A DNA stretch of 64,000 nucleotides from Saururus chinensis. Taxonomy: Eukaryota; Streptophyta; Magnoliopsida; Piperales; Saururaceae. The DNA lies in the NCBI GenBank assembly GCA_035235625.1, contig CP141142.1, forward strand, positions 27,476,995 through 27,540,994, written 5' to 3'. The notes under the pieces are model-generated. The model saw nothing but the letters and a program-made list of their open reading frames with translations, made no database searches and was not told the origin of the DNA. The position numbers and the translations under genes were made by a program. Each line of letters begins with the position of its first letter. Within the stretch, counting starts at the first letter, position 1. Below, piece after piece: positions 1 to 11,460 of the stretch.

Positions 1-992
1 TAACTCATCCAAGTCATTAATTATCTGAACATTAAAACTATTGTATGAACATCTCATCTAAATCACAGAAATTAGAATCGATGCAAATATCAAAACCATA
101 TCAATCTATCATCTACAAGACAATAAATCAACATAGACTTGAATAAACATGAAAAGCTCTTCCTTAAAAAGGAAATCCATATCATACAATTGTCATCATT
201 CACAACTGAGATCTAAATTAAAAAGAAAAGAAACTGAAACTTATCTATAGCTTCATCAACTCCTAAGTAAAAGAATAGTCTAGCCTTCCATTGTAGAAGA
301 AAGCACTTGAATCTCCATTAGAAGCTTTGAATTCTCTTCCATCTTCTTCTTCCTTTTTCTCCTCTTAAAATCTACTGGAATCCCCCCAATTCTAAGCCAA
401 ATATGTCTTTTTATAGGCATAAGTTCCGTAGGAAGAAGTCCAATATGAAAAGGATTGAAATTTGGGTCAAACTAGGAAACTGCACGTTATGCCGCTCGAT
501 CGCCCTGCATGCCCGATCGATCGGCTACACTGTATTTTCATCTGAATTCACGTTATCCCGATCGATCGCCCTGCATGCCCGATCGATCGGCTACAGTGTT
601 TCTGTTTTCCTGGACTCTGTTCATTAAGCTTTCCTTCATGTCCATATTAATTTCTAACTTGTTCATAACTCCGAAAAGTTGTCCAAATCACTTTAAAGCA
701 TGTGAAGACTATTTTTAATCATTTTAAACATCGTCCAAGTACTTCGATAAGCGCACTTTACCTACAAAACATAAAATATCATACTTTAGACATGTATAAA
801 GTAACTAAAATTCCATCTTGATTTAAATACATGTCTAAACAACTAATAACAACAAAATTATTCATAATTAAACTAAAATACTAATATCTATCTTAATCTA
901 AATAAACCATAATTAACTCTAAATTAACCTAATTTATACTAGCAAATAAGGTAAAAAGGCATATAAAATAGATATAGATTTCATACTTATCA
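1..992 (-). repeat. 3' LTR of the Athila-like element (5'-truncated by window edge)
   Basis: Colinear without gaps with 6081-7072. It ends ...ACTTATCA at 992, just before the polypurine tract. About 418 bases of this LTR should lie left of the window. Short frames inside it only repeat those in the other LTR and are not genes. Confidence 0.9.
483..598. repeat. 66-bp tandem duplication of GATCGATCG palindromes inside the LTR
   Basis: Two units (from 483 and from 549, the second partial) each contain the core CCTGCATGCCCGATCGATCG. The same pair occurs at 6563-6678 in the other LTR. The related solo LTR at 48879-50201 has one unit only, with TTCAAACG in place of the GATCGATCG blocks (around 49785-49830). 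The duplication therefore distinguishes two LTR subfamilies. Confidence 0.8.
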
Positions 993-996
993 AATA

Positions 997-1006
997 CCCC
1001 CAAACC
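997..1006 (-). other. polypurine tract of the Athila-like element
   Basis: On the minus strand GGTTTGGGGG lies four bases before the LTR start TGATAAG, the expected position for the plus-strand primer. Similar tracts recur at 2412-2425 and near 2590, as is common in the non-coding 3' part of such elements. Confidence 0.7.
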
Positions 1007-2786
1007 TATATTTTGCTAGTCCTCGAGCAAAACAAAAATAAAATAAAACAACTAATCTAAAAAAAATAAAAATAAATAAAAGCCACTTTCGTAAGGAATC
1101 ACGATTGCATTTAGCGTATGCAACAAGCCTTTAAACCCCTAGGTGTCCCTAGTTGTACGAGTTGTGTCTCGTGAGGGTTTGCAGTAATGATACCCACAAA
1201 CATCAAAACCTACGAAAAATAAAACAAACAAACAAAAAAATAAAAATTTGAAAAAACAATCTTCTCTTAAAAACACATAACTATTTTTAAAAAGAACCAA
1301 CCACAAATACTTGAAACAAGTAAACAATTAAGATCTGATCACTTTCAAGTAAGGAATAATCCATTCTATAACCTCATCTTAGAAATAATTGTGCAACTAC
1401 ATATATACATTTCAAAAACATAAAGTGTAGAAACTTTGTAGTCATACAATTTCATTCTTTATTAACAAGCATATCTTATGTGACCCATTAACCAAGCTCA
1501 TTAAAGTTCACTAACTCAAAAATATAACAATGATAATCTTTCATCTTTAACATCTCATAATAAACCTTCATGTAATAGCCATCAAATTCAATTAAATTCA
1601 GGGAATAAGAGCATAATATACTTCAAAATATGACTTGTGCAATACTTAGTTCTATTAAGCTTTCTAAATAGTCCATGTAACAAGCGTTAGGCCAGTGTCC
1701 CTAATCCAGTTGGCTCAAGGCACTAGGTGTTGAAACACCCCTCAGGCTTAATAACTCGAACTATAAAGGCTACAGAACTAAGTAAGTCATAAAAGAAGTT
1801 ATCTCAACTTTTCACCTTTTGACGCGATCCCTTATACTTGCCTAGGCACAAGGTCCGGTTACTCAGTAAAAAGAGAAACAAACCTTTTTTTTTCTTTTTT
1901 TTTTCATTATCATTTTTTTTTCATTCAATCTATTTTTTTTTCATCTTTTTTTTTCATTCTTTTTTTTTTAATTTTTTTTTCTATACACACTTATCCCATT
2001 TTTTTTTTCAAATAAAAGCTAAGCATAAAAATCTATCATAAAATATTAAAAATTACTCAATTGCCAAGTTTTCAAAAATATATGCTTAGTTAAAGATATC
2101 CCACTAAGATTACAAGTAATAAATCATAAAATTATATTCCTACAAGTTTCATGTGTGTGGAATGTGATTTAAAAATATAAGCACAATTATCCAAGATAAT
2201 GAAAATAAAATAGAAATTACTCACTTAATCATTTTCATCACTTAATTAATTACTTGAACTTTCTTCATGAAATTGATCTCTTTAAAAACAAACATATACT
2301 TTTAAAAGAAAATAAGCGATAAAACCCACTTAAAAGTAAAGAAAACAAAAGAAAAATAAAAAATACTCTAAAACATCCTAAAAGAAAAATAAGAAATAAA
2401 AATATCTTTCTACACCCCCAAACCTAAATTAAACATTGTCCTCAATGTTAAAGAAAATATATACTACAATGACAAGAATAAGTAAGAGAGGGAAAAGAAA
2501 GATATCACCTGAAAGCATAACTAATCCACTAGTCTGAAAAGTGAAGTACATAGGATTGGAGAAAAGAAATAAATATAAGTGATGAGCATTTCCCCAAACC
2601 TAAAGTATTATATCCCATAAAAAAAACTATAATATGAAAAAAAACTGAGAAAATAAGTAAATAAAGCCTAAATGAAGCAAAGAAAATAAACAAAAGGAAA
2701 AAATATATATCAAAAACATGGGTTGCCTCCCAAGAAGCGCTAAGTTTATTGTCTTCAGCCAGACATTGCCAACATTCTCAAATATA
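1007..2786. other. non-coding 3' internal region of the Athila-like element
   Basis: AT-rich, with no frame resembling pol or env. It contains a run of T8-T9 blocks separated by single C or A bases (about 1865-2005), read as poly-A blocks in the element's own direction. In a complete Athila-like element this space would hold RT, RNase H and integrase. Confidence 0.7.
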
Positions 2787-5363
2787 TCAGGGCGGCTGGT
2801 AGATATTAGCATTGGCTCTTCTCTTAAGTCTCCAAAAAGATGATGTAGAAAAATTAGAAGGCACGACTTGATTATAAGCTGATGCTACAAAAGATGGACC
2901 TCTATCATAAGCATCAAATCTAAAATTGTCTACCATAAAACATTCAGCATTAGAAGTTGCAGGCAAATGGTTAGACACATCAAAAATATTTAGGTGCACT
3001 TTCATGTTCCCAAAAGTCATCTCCATTACCCCCGTCCTACAATTTATGCATGCATTAGCTGTGGCAAGGAATGGACGACCTAGAATGATAGGAATCTGAT
3101 ATGTGGGGTTGGCACCGGTTTCTATATCTAAGACAATAAAATCAACAGGGAAAAAGAACCGGTCAACCTTCACTAAGACATCCTCAATGACTCCTCGAGG
3201 CTTACGTACAGAATGGTCGGCTAGTTGCAAGGTAACTGATGTAGGCTGCAATTCACCTAACCCTAGTTTCTCATACACCGAGTAAGGGAGTAGATTGACA
3301 CTCGCACCAAGGTCAAGGAGGGCTCTATGGATGGAGTGATCACCTATGACACAAGAAATAGTGGGTACTCCAGGGTCCTTATATTTAGGTGGGGTGTCAA
3401 ACTTCAAAAGTGAGCTAACTTGTTCGGTGAGAAAGACCTTCTTAGACACATGAGTCTTAGATTTACGCTTTTGAGTGCATAGGTCTTTAAGGAACTTAGC
3501 ATAAGCAGGGACTTTCTTAATGGCATCTAAGAGGGGGAGATTAATTTTGACTTGTTTGAAAGTCTCAAGAATCTCATCAGTCCTAGCTGTGCTCTTTCTA
3601 AATGGTGGGGCCATGTCAAGACACTGAGGAAAAGGTGCCCTAGGGATATAAGATCCATCGGAAGAGGTCTTCGACTGTGGCTCTAAGGAAGGGGAAGGAG
3701 AGACTGACTCCTTCTCATGTGACGTACTAACTTCTACTTTAGGTTCATTAGGGGCTGCCCTCTCTAACTCCTCACTCCTATCATTTGTCACTGGTGTCCC
3801 CCCAACACTCTTGTCAATAATCCTCCCACTCCTGAGGGTCATTATGGAATTAACTTGTGCATTAGAGGGAGGAGCTCCCTCTACCTGAAATTGACCTTTA
3901 GGGTTTGGTAGGGGTTGACTTGGCAATGTCCCCATATCTCTCTTGTTAATAACGTTAGCTAGTTGTCCAATTTGGGCTTCTAACTTTGCTATAGATTGTG
4001 TGTGAGAGTGGAGAAGTTGGGATTCAGATTGAAGGCCTTGCAAGGTACTCAAGACCTTTTCTTCAAAACTTGGACTCCTATTGGGTTGGACATATGGAGG
4101 TTGCACTTGAGGTTGGTGGATATGGGCTGGTGGGACTTGGAATGGGTGCCTAGGGGGTGGGTTACCCATAACCCCTTGGTTTTGTGTCTGCCAAGAAAAG
4201 TTAGGATGATTCCTCCACCCAAGGTTATATGTATTTGAAAATGGATTGTTATCAGCCCTAGGGAAGGATTGGGTGAAATTTACATGGTCTTGGACAAGCT
4301 CAGGAAATTGAGAGGCAGAGGGGCACTCAATGATAGTATGGGCTGGGCTAAGGCATATTGTGCATGCATCTTGAGTGAAGGGAGTGGGCTGATGGGTTGA
4401 AGTCATAAGGAGGTCAAGTTTCCTACTCAAAGTATCAACTTTGGAGGAGAGGTCTAATGGGTTTTTGACTTCATACAAGCCACCCCTAGAGGGGGCATTG
4501 TTTAAGGTAGATAATCCACTCTCATTTCTATTCAACGCAGCATGTTGAAGAGAATTTTTACTCAAGTCCTCAAAAAGTTTCCATGCCTCATTTTCATTTT
4601 TTAGCAAAAAGGTACCCCCACAACTTGCATCAACAAGATGACGGTTTTGTTCAGTAAGACCCTCATAAAAACGTTGCACTAATTGCCACTTAGGGACAGC
4701 ATGATGAGGACACCTCCTAAGAAGGTCCTTAAGTCTATCCCAACTCTCATGGAACTGTTCAGTGGGAAGCTGGGCAAAAGTGGTTATGGCCTTTCTCATT
4801 TGGTTGGTCTTACCTATGGGGAAATATTTTTTAAGGAACTCTTGTTGCATTTGGGCCCATGTTATGATAGTGTTTGGCTCTAATGAGTGAAGCCATTCCT
4901 TAGCCTTATCTTTCAATGTGAAAGGAAAAAGGCGAAGTTTAACAGCCTCATCGGTTAAATTTGAGAGCTTAAAAGTTGTGCATAGTTCTAAGAAGTCATC
5001 TAGGTGCCTATACGGGTTTTCATTATTAAGCCCATAAAAGGATGGAAGCATTTGAATGACATTGGGCTTAATCTCATAATTTTGGGCAGCGACCGCTGGC
5101 AACCTAATGCATGAAGGAGAGGTGTACTCATTGGGAGTGTAATACTCCCTTAGAGCTTTAAGTGGTGCATCTACTAACTGATGTTCATCCATGATGAGGC
5201 TAGAAGTAGTGTGGGAGGAGGAATTGGTAGGTGAGTTTGGGGGTGTAGGGATGTAGGTCGAGGGCAACTCAGCTCTCCTAGACGTCCGCTCAGGCTCAGG
5301 GTCAAATGGTACTAATCGGGGGAGTAAGGAGCGACGACCACGCATACACCACAAACACACCAC
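2787..5363 (-). CDS. Gag-aspartic protease polyprotein of the Athila-like retrotransposon
   Basis: An uninterrupted 858-codon frame. Residues about 60-270 form the retrotransposon gag (capsid) domain, including a NENPYRHLDDF stretch near 114 and a FYEGL motif near 232. A CX2CX4HX4C zinc knuckle lies at C334, C337, H342 and C347, for RNA packaging. Residues 355-440 are rich in P, Q and N. An aspartic protease follows: DLGAS at 684-688 (the Leu in the second position is usual in Athila-type proteases, which otherwise read D-S/T-G) and ILGRPFL at 759-765 as the flap-proximal segment. The frame stops soon after the protease with no RT, which is shorter than the roughly 1500-residue or larger gag-pol of autonomous relatives. 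The first methionine follows the primer-binding site by about 280 bases. A later start at residue 58 (MDEHQ) is also possible, as the gag similarity begins there. Intactness fits the young LTRs. Confidence 0.9.
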   Translation of the reverse strand: MVCLWCMRGRRSLLPRLVPFDPEPERTSRRAELPSTYIPTPPNSPTNSSSHTTSSLIMDEHQLVDAPLKALREYYTPNEYTSPSCIRLPAVAAQNYEIKPNVIQMLPSFYGLNNENPYRHLDDFLELCTTFKLSNLTDEAVKLRLFPFTLKDKAKEWLHSLEPNTIITWAQMQQEFLKKYFPIGKTNQMRKAITTFAQLPTEQFHESWDRLKDLLRRCPHHAVPKWQLVQRFYEGLTEQNRHLVDASCGGTFLLKNENEAWKLFEDLSKNSLQHAALNRNESGLSTLNNAPSRGGLYEVKNPLDLSSKVDTLSRKLDLLMTSTHQPTPFTQDACTICLSPAHTIIECPSASQFPELVQDHVNFTQSFPRADNNPFSNTYNLGWRNHPNFSWQTQNQGVMGNPPPRHPFQVPPAHIHQPQVQPPYVQPNRSPSFEEKVLSTLQGLQSESQLLHSHTQSIAKLEAQIGQLANVINKRDMGTLPSQPLPNPKGQFQVEGAPPSNAQVNSIMTLRSGRIIDKSVGGTPVTNDRSEELERAAPNEPKVEVSTSHEKESVSPSPSLEPQSKTSSDGSYIPRAPFPQCLDMAPPFRKSTARTDEILETFKQVKINLPLLDAIKKVPAYAKFLKDLCTQKRKSKTHVSKKVFLTEQVSSLLKFDTPPKYKDPGVPTISCVIGDHSIHRALLDLGASVNLLPYSVYEKLGLGELQPTSVTLQLADHSVRKPRGVIEDVLVKVDRFFFPVDFIVLDIETGANPTYQIPIILGRPFLATANACINCRTGVMEMTFGNMKVHLNIFDVSNHLPATSNAECFMVDNFRFDAYDRGPSFVASAYNQVVPSNFSTSSFWRLKRRANANIYQPP

Positions 5364-5637
5364 ACAATTTTAAGTATAAAAAGGGGAAGAATAAGCAAAA
5401 ACTAACTAAGAAAAGAACTAAAAATAAAGGGAGAAGGATCTTGCAAACCGAAGAGAAGCACTATGCTTGTCGATGTCCACTTGTGGCCACAAGTGTAGAG
5501 AGCACGATTTTCAACTCAGCCTACAAGATCAAATTAACAAAAGGTAAGAAACTAAAAATTAACCTAAAAACTAAAGTAAACTGAATCTAAATTAGATAGA
5601 ATTATCCTAATACTAATTTAGTAACAAATCAACACTG

Positions 5638-5655
5638 TCCCCGGCAACGGCGCCA
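5638..5655 (-). other. primer-binding site complementary to tRNA-Asp
   Basis: The plus strand reads TCCCCGGCAACGGCGCCA, the 3' end of plant tRNA-Asp including CCA (18 bases). On the minus strand it is the complement, six bases inside the LTR. tRNA-Asp priming is characteristic of Athila-type elements. Confidence 0.9.
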
Positions 5656-5661
5656 AAAACT

Positions 5662-7072
5662 TGATCGTTTATAATTAAACCCTTTGCAAGTGTACAAGGT
5701 AATTGTACTAGGATAAGTATTTAAGGGTTGTCGAACCTCAGGGACGGATGGATTATCACTAAATCTAAAAAGGAATTTGCTGATTACAAACTAAAAACAA
5801 CTTAAACTTAAATTAAGCAAAAGAAAGAAATCAAATAGTTTAAAAGCAAGAGATTAATTTGATAGAATTTACTTAGGAAATTGAATCCACTATAGAACCA
5901 TAACAATTCCTTAACTCTTAATCTAAATCTAGTGTGAACATGAACAAGTATTCTCAGCTACAAGCTAGAATTACTTCAAAAAGAATCATTAATTAACTTC
6001 CATGGCATGAACTATCTTCGACAATAGCACGGATCATCTACACTAAACTAGCTATAGGCATGACCCGTCTAATCTTAGTATAACTCATCCAAGTCATTAA
6101 TTATCTGAACATTAAAACTATTGTATGAACATCTCATCTAAATCACAGAAATTAGAATCGATGCAAATATCAAAACCATATCAATCTATCATCTACAAGA
6201 CAATAAATCAACATAGACTTGAATAAACATGAAAAGCTCTTCCTTAAAAAGGAAATCCATATCATACAATTGTCATCATTCACAACTGAGATCTAAATTA
6301 AAAAGAAAAGAAACTGAAACTTATCTATAGCTTCATCAACTCCTAAGTAAAAGAATAGTCTAGCCTTCCATTGTAGAAGAAAGCACTTGAATCTCCATTA
6401 GAAGCTTTGAATTCTCTTCCATCTTCTTCTTCCTTTTTCTCCTCTTAAAATCTACTGGAATCCACCCAATTCTAAGCCAAATATGTCTTTTTATAGGCAT
6501 AAGTTCCGTAGGAAGAAGTCCAATATGAAAAGGATTGAAATTTGGGTCAAACTAGGAAACTGCACGTTATGCCGCTCGATCGCCCTGCATGCCCGATCGA
6601 TCGGCTACACTGTATTTTCATCTGAATTCACGTTATCCCGATCGATCGCCCTGCATGCCCGATCGATCGGCTACAGTGTTTCTGTTTTCCTGGACTCTGT
6701 TCATTAAGCTTTCCTTCATGTCCATATTAATTTCTAACTTGTTCATAACTCCGAAAAGTTGTCCAAATCACTTTAAAGCATGTGAAGACTATTTTTAATC
6801 ATTTTAAACATCGTCCAAGTACTTCGATAAGCGCACTTTACCTACAAAACATAAAATATCATACTTTAGACATGTATAAAGTAACTAAAATTCCATCTTG
6901 ATTTAAATACATGTCTAAACAACTAATAACAACAAAATTATTCATAATTAAACTAAAATACTAATATCTATCTTAATCTAAATAAACCATAATTAACTCT
7001 AAATTAACCTAATCTATACTAGCAAATAAGGTAAAAAGGCATATAAAATAGATATAGATTTCATACTTATCA
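5662..7072 (-). repeat. 5' LTR of the Athila-like element (complete, 1411 bp)
   Basis: Starts TGATCGTTTATAATTAAACC and ends ACTTATCA on the plus strand, so TG...CA termini on either strand. It matches 1-992 gaplessly over its last 992 bases, and matches the solo LTR 48879-50201 along its whole length with many substitutions. Confidence 0.92.
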
Positions 7073-7253
7073 ACTTCCCACATACATGATGACCCCTTTG
7101 AATATCCTAGCACCATTTACAAGTAAATTCCTTATTTACCCTTGCAACAATTTAACAGTGACATGCACTCTCATAGAGATAGAGATGGAATACAGCTGCT
7201 TGATATGATGCCTCAACCAACACGTTTGGAAGTAGAATATATAGCTTGCATCA
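7073..7253 (-). repeat. 3' LTR fragment of the gypsy element
   Basis: 7073-7240 matches 11957-12122 of the 5' LTR. The copy continues to GCTTGCATCA at 7253, which reads TGATGCAAGC on the minus strand and abuts a purine-rich GAAGGAGAAGGGC tract, so 7253 is the likely inner LTR edge. The Athila-like element truncates it on the left. Confidence 0.75.
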
Positions 7254-8508
7254 AGCCCTTCTCCTTCGACAAAGCTTGTCCTCGATCGTAAAAAAAATCA
7301 AATCAGATAATGCCTGATGAAGATGGACATCACCCAATCTGCTAAACACAACCCAAACAAGCTGAGAAAGCCCAAAGAACTATATTCCAGTCAATCTCTC
7401 CACATCTCAGCCAATCATCCCCATCCTCTCCAATCCAACTAATATAGTCTTCAAAGACAAGAATCACACGGCAAGCCACATAGCAGACTTCACTTGTAAT
7501 GATAACCAACTCCACAATATGAATACTGCCCACCCTATTAAACTGAGCTCGTCATAGAACTTGCATAATGGAGACGGACAATCTAGGGTGTAAATCCACA
7601 ATATTGGCATTATTATTTATATGACACACAATAGGATACGAGCCAATTTTTTTAATGAAGTTTAGAATGCACCATTACCTTGTCGCCAACATTAAAAAGT
7701 TGTTCATGCCGATGACGATTCGCTTGATCCCGATAAGAAGCATTAGATGCTTGAAGATGTTCTTGCACTTCCTGATGAAGAGTAGAGAACTTCTGGAAAG
7801 TATAGACTGCACTGACACTTTCCCCTGGCAAGAGTGGGGAAGGTATTAAACTAAAAGTATGACGAGGAAGGCAACCGTATACAATCTCAAATGGACATAT
7901 GCCTGTAGAACGGTTCATTGTGGAGTTGAAAGCAATTCAGCCCGAGGAAGACAGAGATTCCATCGCTTCGGTGTAGTTCCCACAAGACAGCAAAGTAGGT
8001 TACCTAATGATCGATTAAATGACCTCAGTCTACCCATTAGTCTGTGGGTGGCAAGTGCTACTAAACTACAAAGAAGTACTTAATATTTTCCATAATGTGC
8101 CCCAAAAATGGCTAAGGAAGCAACTGTCATGATCAGAAGTAATTGTCTTTGGAACTCCATGAAGACTAACAATGTCTTTGAAGAAGAGTAAAGCAACATG
8201 GGTTGCATCAGTGTTTTTTTTACAAGGAAGAAAATGGGTCATTTTAGAAAATCTGTCGGCGACTACAAAGATAGAATTGACACCATGTTGAGTGCGTGGT
8301 AACCCAAGAACAAAGTCCATTGATATATCTTCCCATGGCTGAGAAGGAATAGGAAGAGGGTTGTAGAGACTGATATTCTGAGTTGTTCCATTTGCTTGCT
8401 GACAAGTAAGACAATGCTAAACATATTTACTAACATCCCACTTAATATAAGGCCAAAAGAACCTTTCTCGAATGAGGGCTTCTGTTTTATCATGCGCAAA
8501 GTGGCCAA
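7254..8508 (-). pseudogene. gypsy integrase remnant
   Basis: Minus-strand pieces read as a gypsy integrase catalytic core: [20 protein letters not shown] (the first catalytic Asp is in MDFV), followed by the [14 protein letters not shown] segment with the second Asp. A downstream piece at 7918-7652 reads STGICPFEIVYGCLPRH and then GDKVMVHSK, the usual integrase C-terminal region. A weak GPY/F-like stretch follows (about 7630-7550). The zinc-binding N-terminal part is scattered over 8508-8330. At least three frame changes separate these pieces, so no functional protein is encoded. The last 300 bases towards 7254 hold no further recognisable domain. Confidence 0.8.
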
Positions 8509-9960
8509 CTAAACCTCCAGCATGGAATTCCTAGTTCAATTGATGACGGAGAGAGCAAATAGGAATACACAGAAAATTGCCTTTATATAGAAAACCTTCA
8601 ATGATTCGAAAGTTAGTAAAAGGATTTGAACTCTCTTGACAAGTTGTCCATTGCTAATGATGATCCTTATCAGTAGCATATAACTCTTTGATGCAATCAA
8701 ACCCCAACACTTCTGCTCGAAAGATAGATAGAAGAGTAACGCACCGACTTAATGCATCGGCTACCTTATTCAAAGAACCTGACCTGTGTTTAATAACAAG
8801 GAATACTCTTGCAAATCGGCTATCCATCGAGCATGCATTCTATTCACTTTAATTTAATTAAATAGAAATTGAAGAGATTGATGGTCACCGTGCAACACAA
8901 ATTCAGCATGTAAGAGATATTGCTGCCAGTGTTTAAGAGCTTGAATGATGGCATATAGTTCTAATGCATAAGCTAACCACTTAGTGCATGCCTCACCAAG
9001 TTTCTCGCCATAGAATGCAATCGACCTTCTTGAGTTGCACCCACACCAATGCTTGAAGCATCACATTCAATCACAAATACTTTTTGAAAATCAAGGGAAG
9101 AAAGTACATGAGCTGAAGTCAACTTATCTTTGAGAGTATCAAAGCTATGCTAAGTTGTAGCAGTTCATTGGAAGTGATATTTTTCATACACTCTGTCAAT
9201 GGAGCTGCAATAGAACTGAAATTACGCACAAAGCATCTATAAAAAGATGCCAAACCATGGAAGCTTTGAAGATTAGCAACATTTTGAGGAACTGGCCACT
9301 CTATGATAGCTTTAATTTTTTATTCATTTACACTGATTCCTTGGGAAGTTACAACATAAGCCAAAAACACTAACTGCTTTCATAGAAAAGTGCACTTCTT
9401 CAAGTTCACATACAAAGTACTAGACTGCAACACTTCAAAAACTGCTAAAAGATGCTATAAATGTTCAGATGCATTCTTACTGTAAATGAGAATATCATCG
9501 AAATATACGACAACAAACTGTCCTAAAAGTGGCTTTAGGGTTTGAGTCATCAAGCGCATGAAAGTGTTAGGTGCGTTAGACAGCCCAAAGGGCATAACCA
9601 ACCATTCATAAGTCCTTCTCGAGTCTTGAATGTGGTTTTCCTTTCATCTCTCAACCGAATGCGGATTTGATGATAGCCACTGCACAAATCAATATTTGAA
9701 AACACTGTTGAGCCACCCAAATGATCTAGCATATCATCCAACTGTGGTATGGGAAACTGATAACGGACTATGATTTTATTAATCGCCTGATTATCAATAC
9801 ACATGCGGCAGCTGCTGTCTTTTTTGTGCACCAACAGTGCTAGAACAACGCATGGACTGATGCTCTCCTGAATTAAGCCCTTATTATGTAACTCTTCAAC
9901 TTGATCTTGTAATATTTTGTGTTCATCTAGCGTCATATGATAATGAGAAAAATTAGGAAG
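8509..9960 (-). pseudogene. gypsy reverse transcriptase and RNase H remnant
   Basis: The frame at 9936-9550 reads through RT motifs LIQESISPC, CRMCIDNQAINKI and NIDLCSGYHQIRI, then shifts frame after [10 protein letters not shown]. The catalytic block is readable at about 9535-9485 as [12 protein letters not shown], with both aspartates retained. Thumb, connection and RNase H-like sequence follows to about 8700 in broken frames. A second, more damaged copy of the RT part lies at 20650-21162. The protein would copy the element's RNA to DNA in virus-like particles. Here it is inactivated by frameshifts. Confidence 0.85.
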
Positions 9961-10534
9961 TTATGCACCAGGAACCAAGTCAATTTGATGTTGTATATTG
10001 TGAAGAAGAGACAGTCTAATGGGTAAATCATCTGACATTATACTCTTGAATTCATCCAGTAAATGTTGTAGTCTTTGAAAACACTTTGTCAGCAATTTTC
10101 GGCAAAGTCTCAGCATGTCCAGGAAGAAGAATAACTGTAATACCATTGTGAAGAAATGTATATGTGTTGTACATGCCACTATGTTGAGCATTCACATCAA
10201 ACTGCCATGATCGACCAAGTAAAAGGCGACAAGCAGTCATCTCTACGACATCACATAAAATTTCTAAACAATATAACTAACCTATAGAGAATGGAACCCT
10301 ACACTGTTCAGTTACTTTGGTGTCACCCACTTCTCTGATCCAACCAAGGGAATAAGGCTTAGGATGAGGAATAGTAGATAGTTGAAGCTTTTTTACTGCA
10401 TCCTTAGAAAGTATGTGCTTACTACTTCTACTATCCACTACAAGTCCAGGGAACAGTTCACTATTTCTTTCGTTTGAAAAATATTGTGCCTTTGTGACAA
10501 ATGTTGTTGTTTGGGAGTAAATAATAATTTTCAA
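9961..10534 (-). pseudogene. gypsy aspartic protease remnant
   Basis: 10534-10277 reads as the protease: VVDSRSSKHILSKDAV carries the catalytic triad position as D-S-R-S rather than D-S-G-S, so the active-site Gly is lost. It then runs through PHPKPYSLGWI and ends in FSIG. After a frame change, 10240-10052 continues with MTACRLLLGRSWQFD, the conserved LLGRPWQFD block of this protease family. It lies between gag and RT as expected. Confidence 0.75.
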
Positions 10535-11460
10535 AAGACGATGCCCAAACGATGAGTATCACAATCCAAACCTCCATCTTCTTCAACTCATTCCACTAGA
10601 ATTTCCTCATCATGATCCACACTTTCAGCTTCACTGACTTCAAATTGACAGTGATAAGTTGTGTTACTTTCCGAAGTGCACACTCACTAGATTTATGGCC
10701 TGGTTGTTTGCACTTGTAACATTTTATGGGTAGTGGAACTGCATAAGGATTTTCTCTTGAACTACTAGCAGCATTAGAAATTTTTTGAGGAAATTTAACT
10801 GTTCCATTCTTCCAATTCTTACTACTAGAAGTATCAAAGGTAGGATTCTTCAGGTTGACAGAGGTAGTAACTGGTGTAATAGGCTTAACTTCATAGACAT
10901 TCCTAGTTCCTTGCTTTTCAAAATGTATTTCTGCTGCTCTGACTACCATTTGAATTGCATCATTAAGAGTATAAAGAGGCTAAATAGTAACTCAAATCAT
11001 GAATATTGGGGTGTAAACCTCAAATAAACTATACCTCTGCATTTCAGTTTCATCCAAATTATTTTTTGCTAATAGCCAATTGAATTCAGACAGATATTCA
11101 CGCACACTCCTATTTCCTTGTCGACACTGTTGATTTTGATGAAAAAGCAATGTTGAAAATCACCTGGAAGAAATCTTGGCCGTAATAACTGTCTCATCTT
11201 CTGCCATGTCCTAACTGGACGCTTGCCTTGTCAAACCCTGCCAACTTGTAATTGATCCCACCAAGCAACACCTGATTTCAACTTGTATGCAACTAATTTT
11301 ACCTTTTTATCCTTAGGAACTTCCACGAATTTAAAGAATTTTTCAACTTTATATTGCCAATCTAAGAAATCCTCTATATGTAATTGACCATTGAAAGGTA
11401 GAAGATCAGCTTTAAATTTGTAATTTTCCTGGTTCAACGGTTCCATTCTTCATCTCTGTA
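10535..11460 (-). pseudogene. gypsy gag remnant with zinc knuckle
   Basis: 11446-11231 begins [20 protein letters not shown] and runs through [12 protein letters not shown] and VAYKLKSG, a chromovirus-type capsid N-terminus, ending in a frame break after QLQVGRV. A later piece (10949-10596) has the CCHC knuckle CYKCKQPGHKSSEC. Gag would package the element RNA. A better-preserved partial copy of the same gag start is at 29912-29577, where the WW block and the arginine-rich stretch after it remain in frame. Confidence 0.8.

Larger units (their letters stand above)
1..7072 (-). mobile_element. Athila-like Ty3/gypsy LTR retrotransposon carrying gag-protease only (non-autonomous, TR-GAG-like)
   Basis: Two near-identical direct repeats (1-992, truncated by the window, and 5662-7072) flank an internal region with, in minus-strand order, a tRNA-Asp primer-binding site, an 858-residue gag-protease frame, about 1.8 kb of AT-rich non-coding DNA and a polypurine tract. 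No reverse transcriptase, RNase H or integrase is visible between 993 and 2786, so the element must borrow these from a relative. By eye the two LTR copies differ at only two sites in the 992 bases that can be compared, which implies a recent insertion. The right flank begins ACTTC. The same bases occur at the matching point of the other gypsy LTR (11957-11961), so ACTTC is the probable 5-bp target site. The left copy of it lies outside the window. Confidence 0.88.

Noticed and set aside
403-718. Short frames identical at 403-627 and 6483-6707
   Set aside because: They are two LTR copies of one element; the duplication of the frame is the LTR duplication.
2627-2812. Minus-strand 61-codon frame overlapping the gag-protease end
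   Set aside because: Out of frame with the polyprotein and hydrophobic by AT-rich composition; no env-like features.
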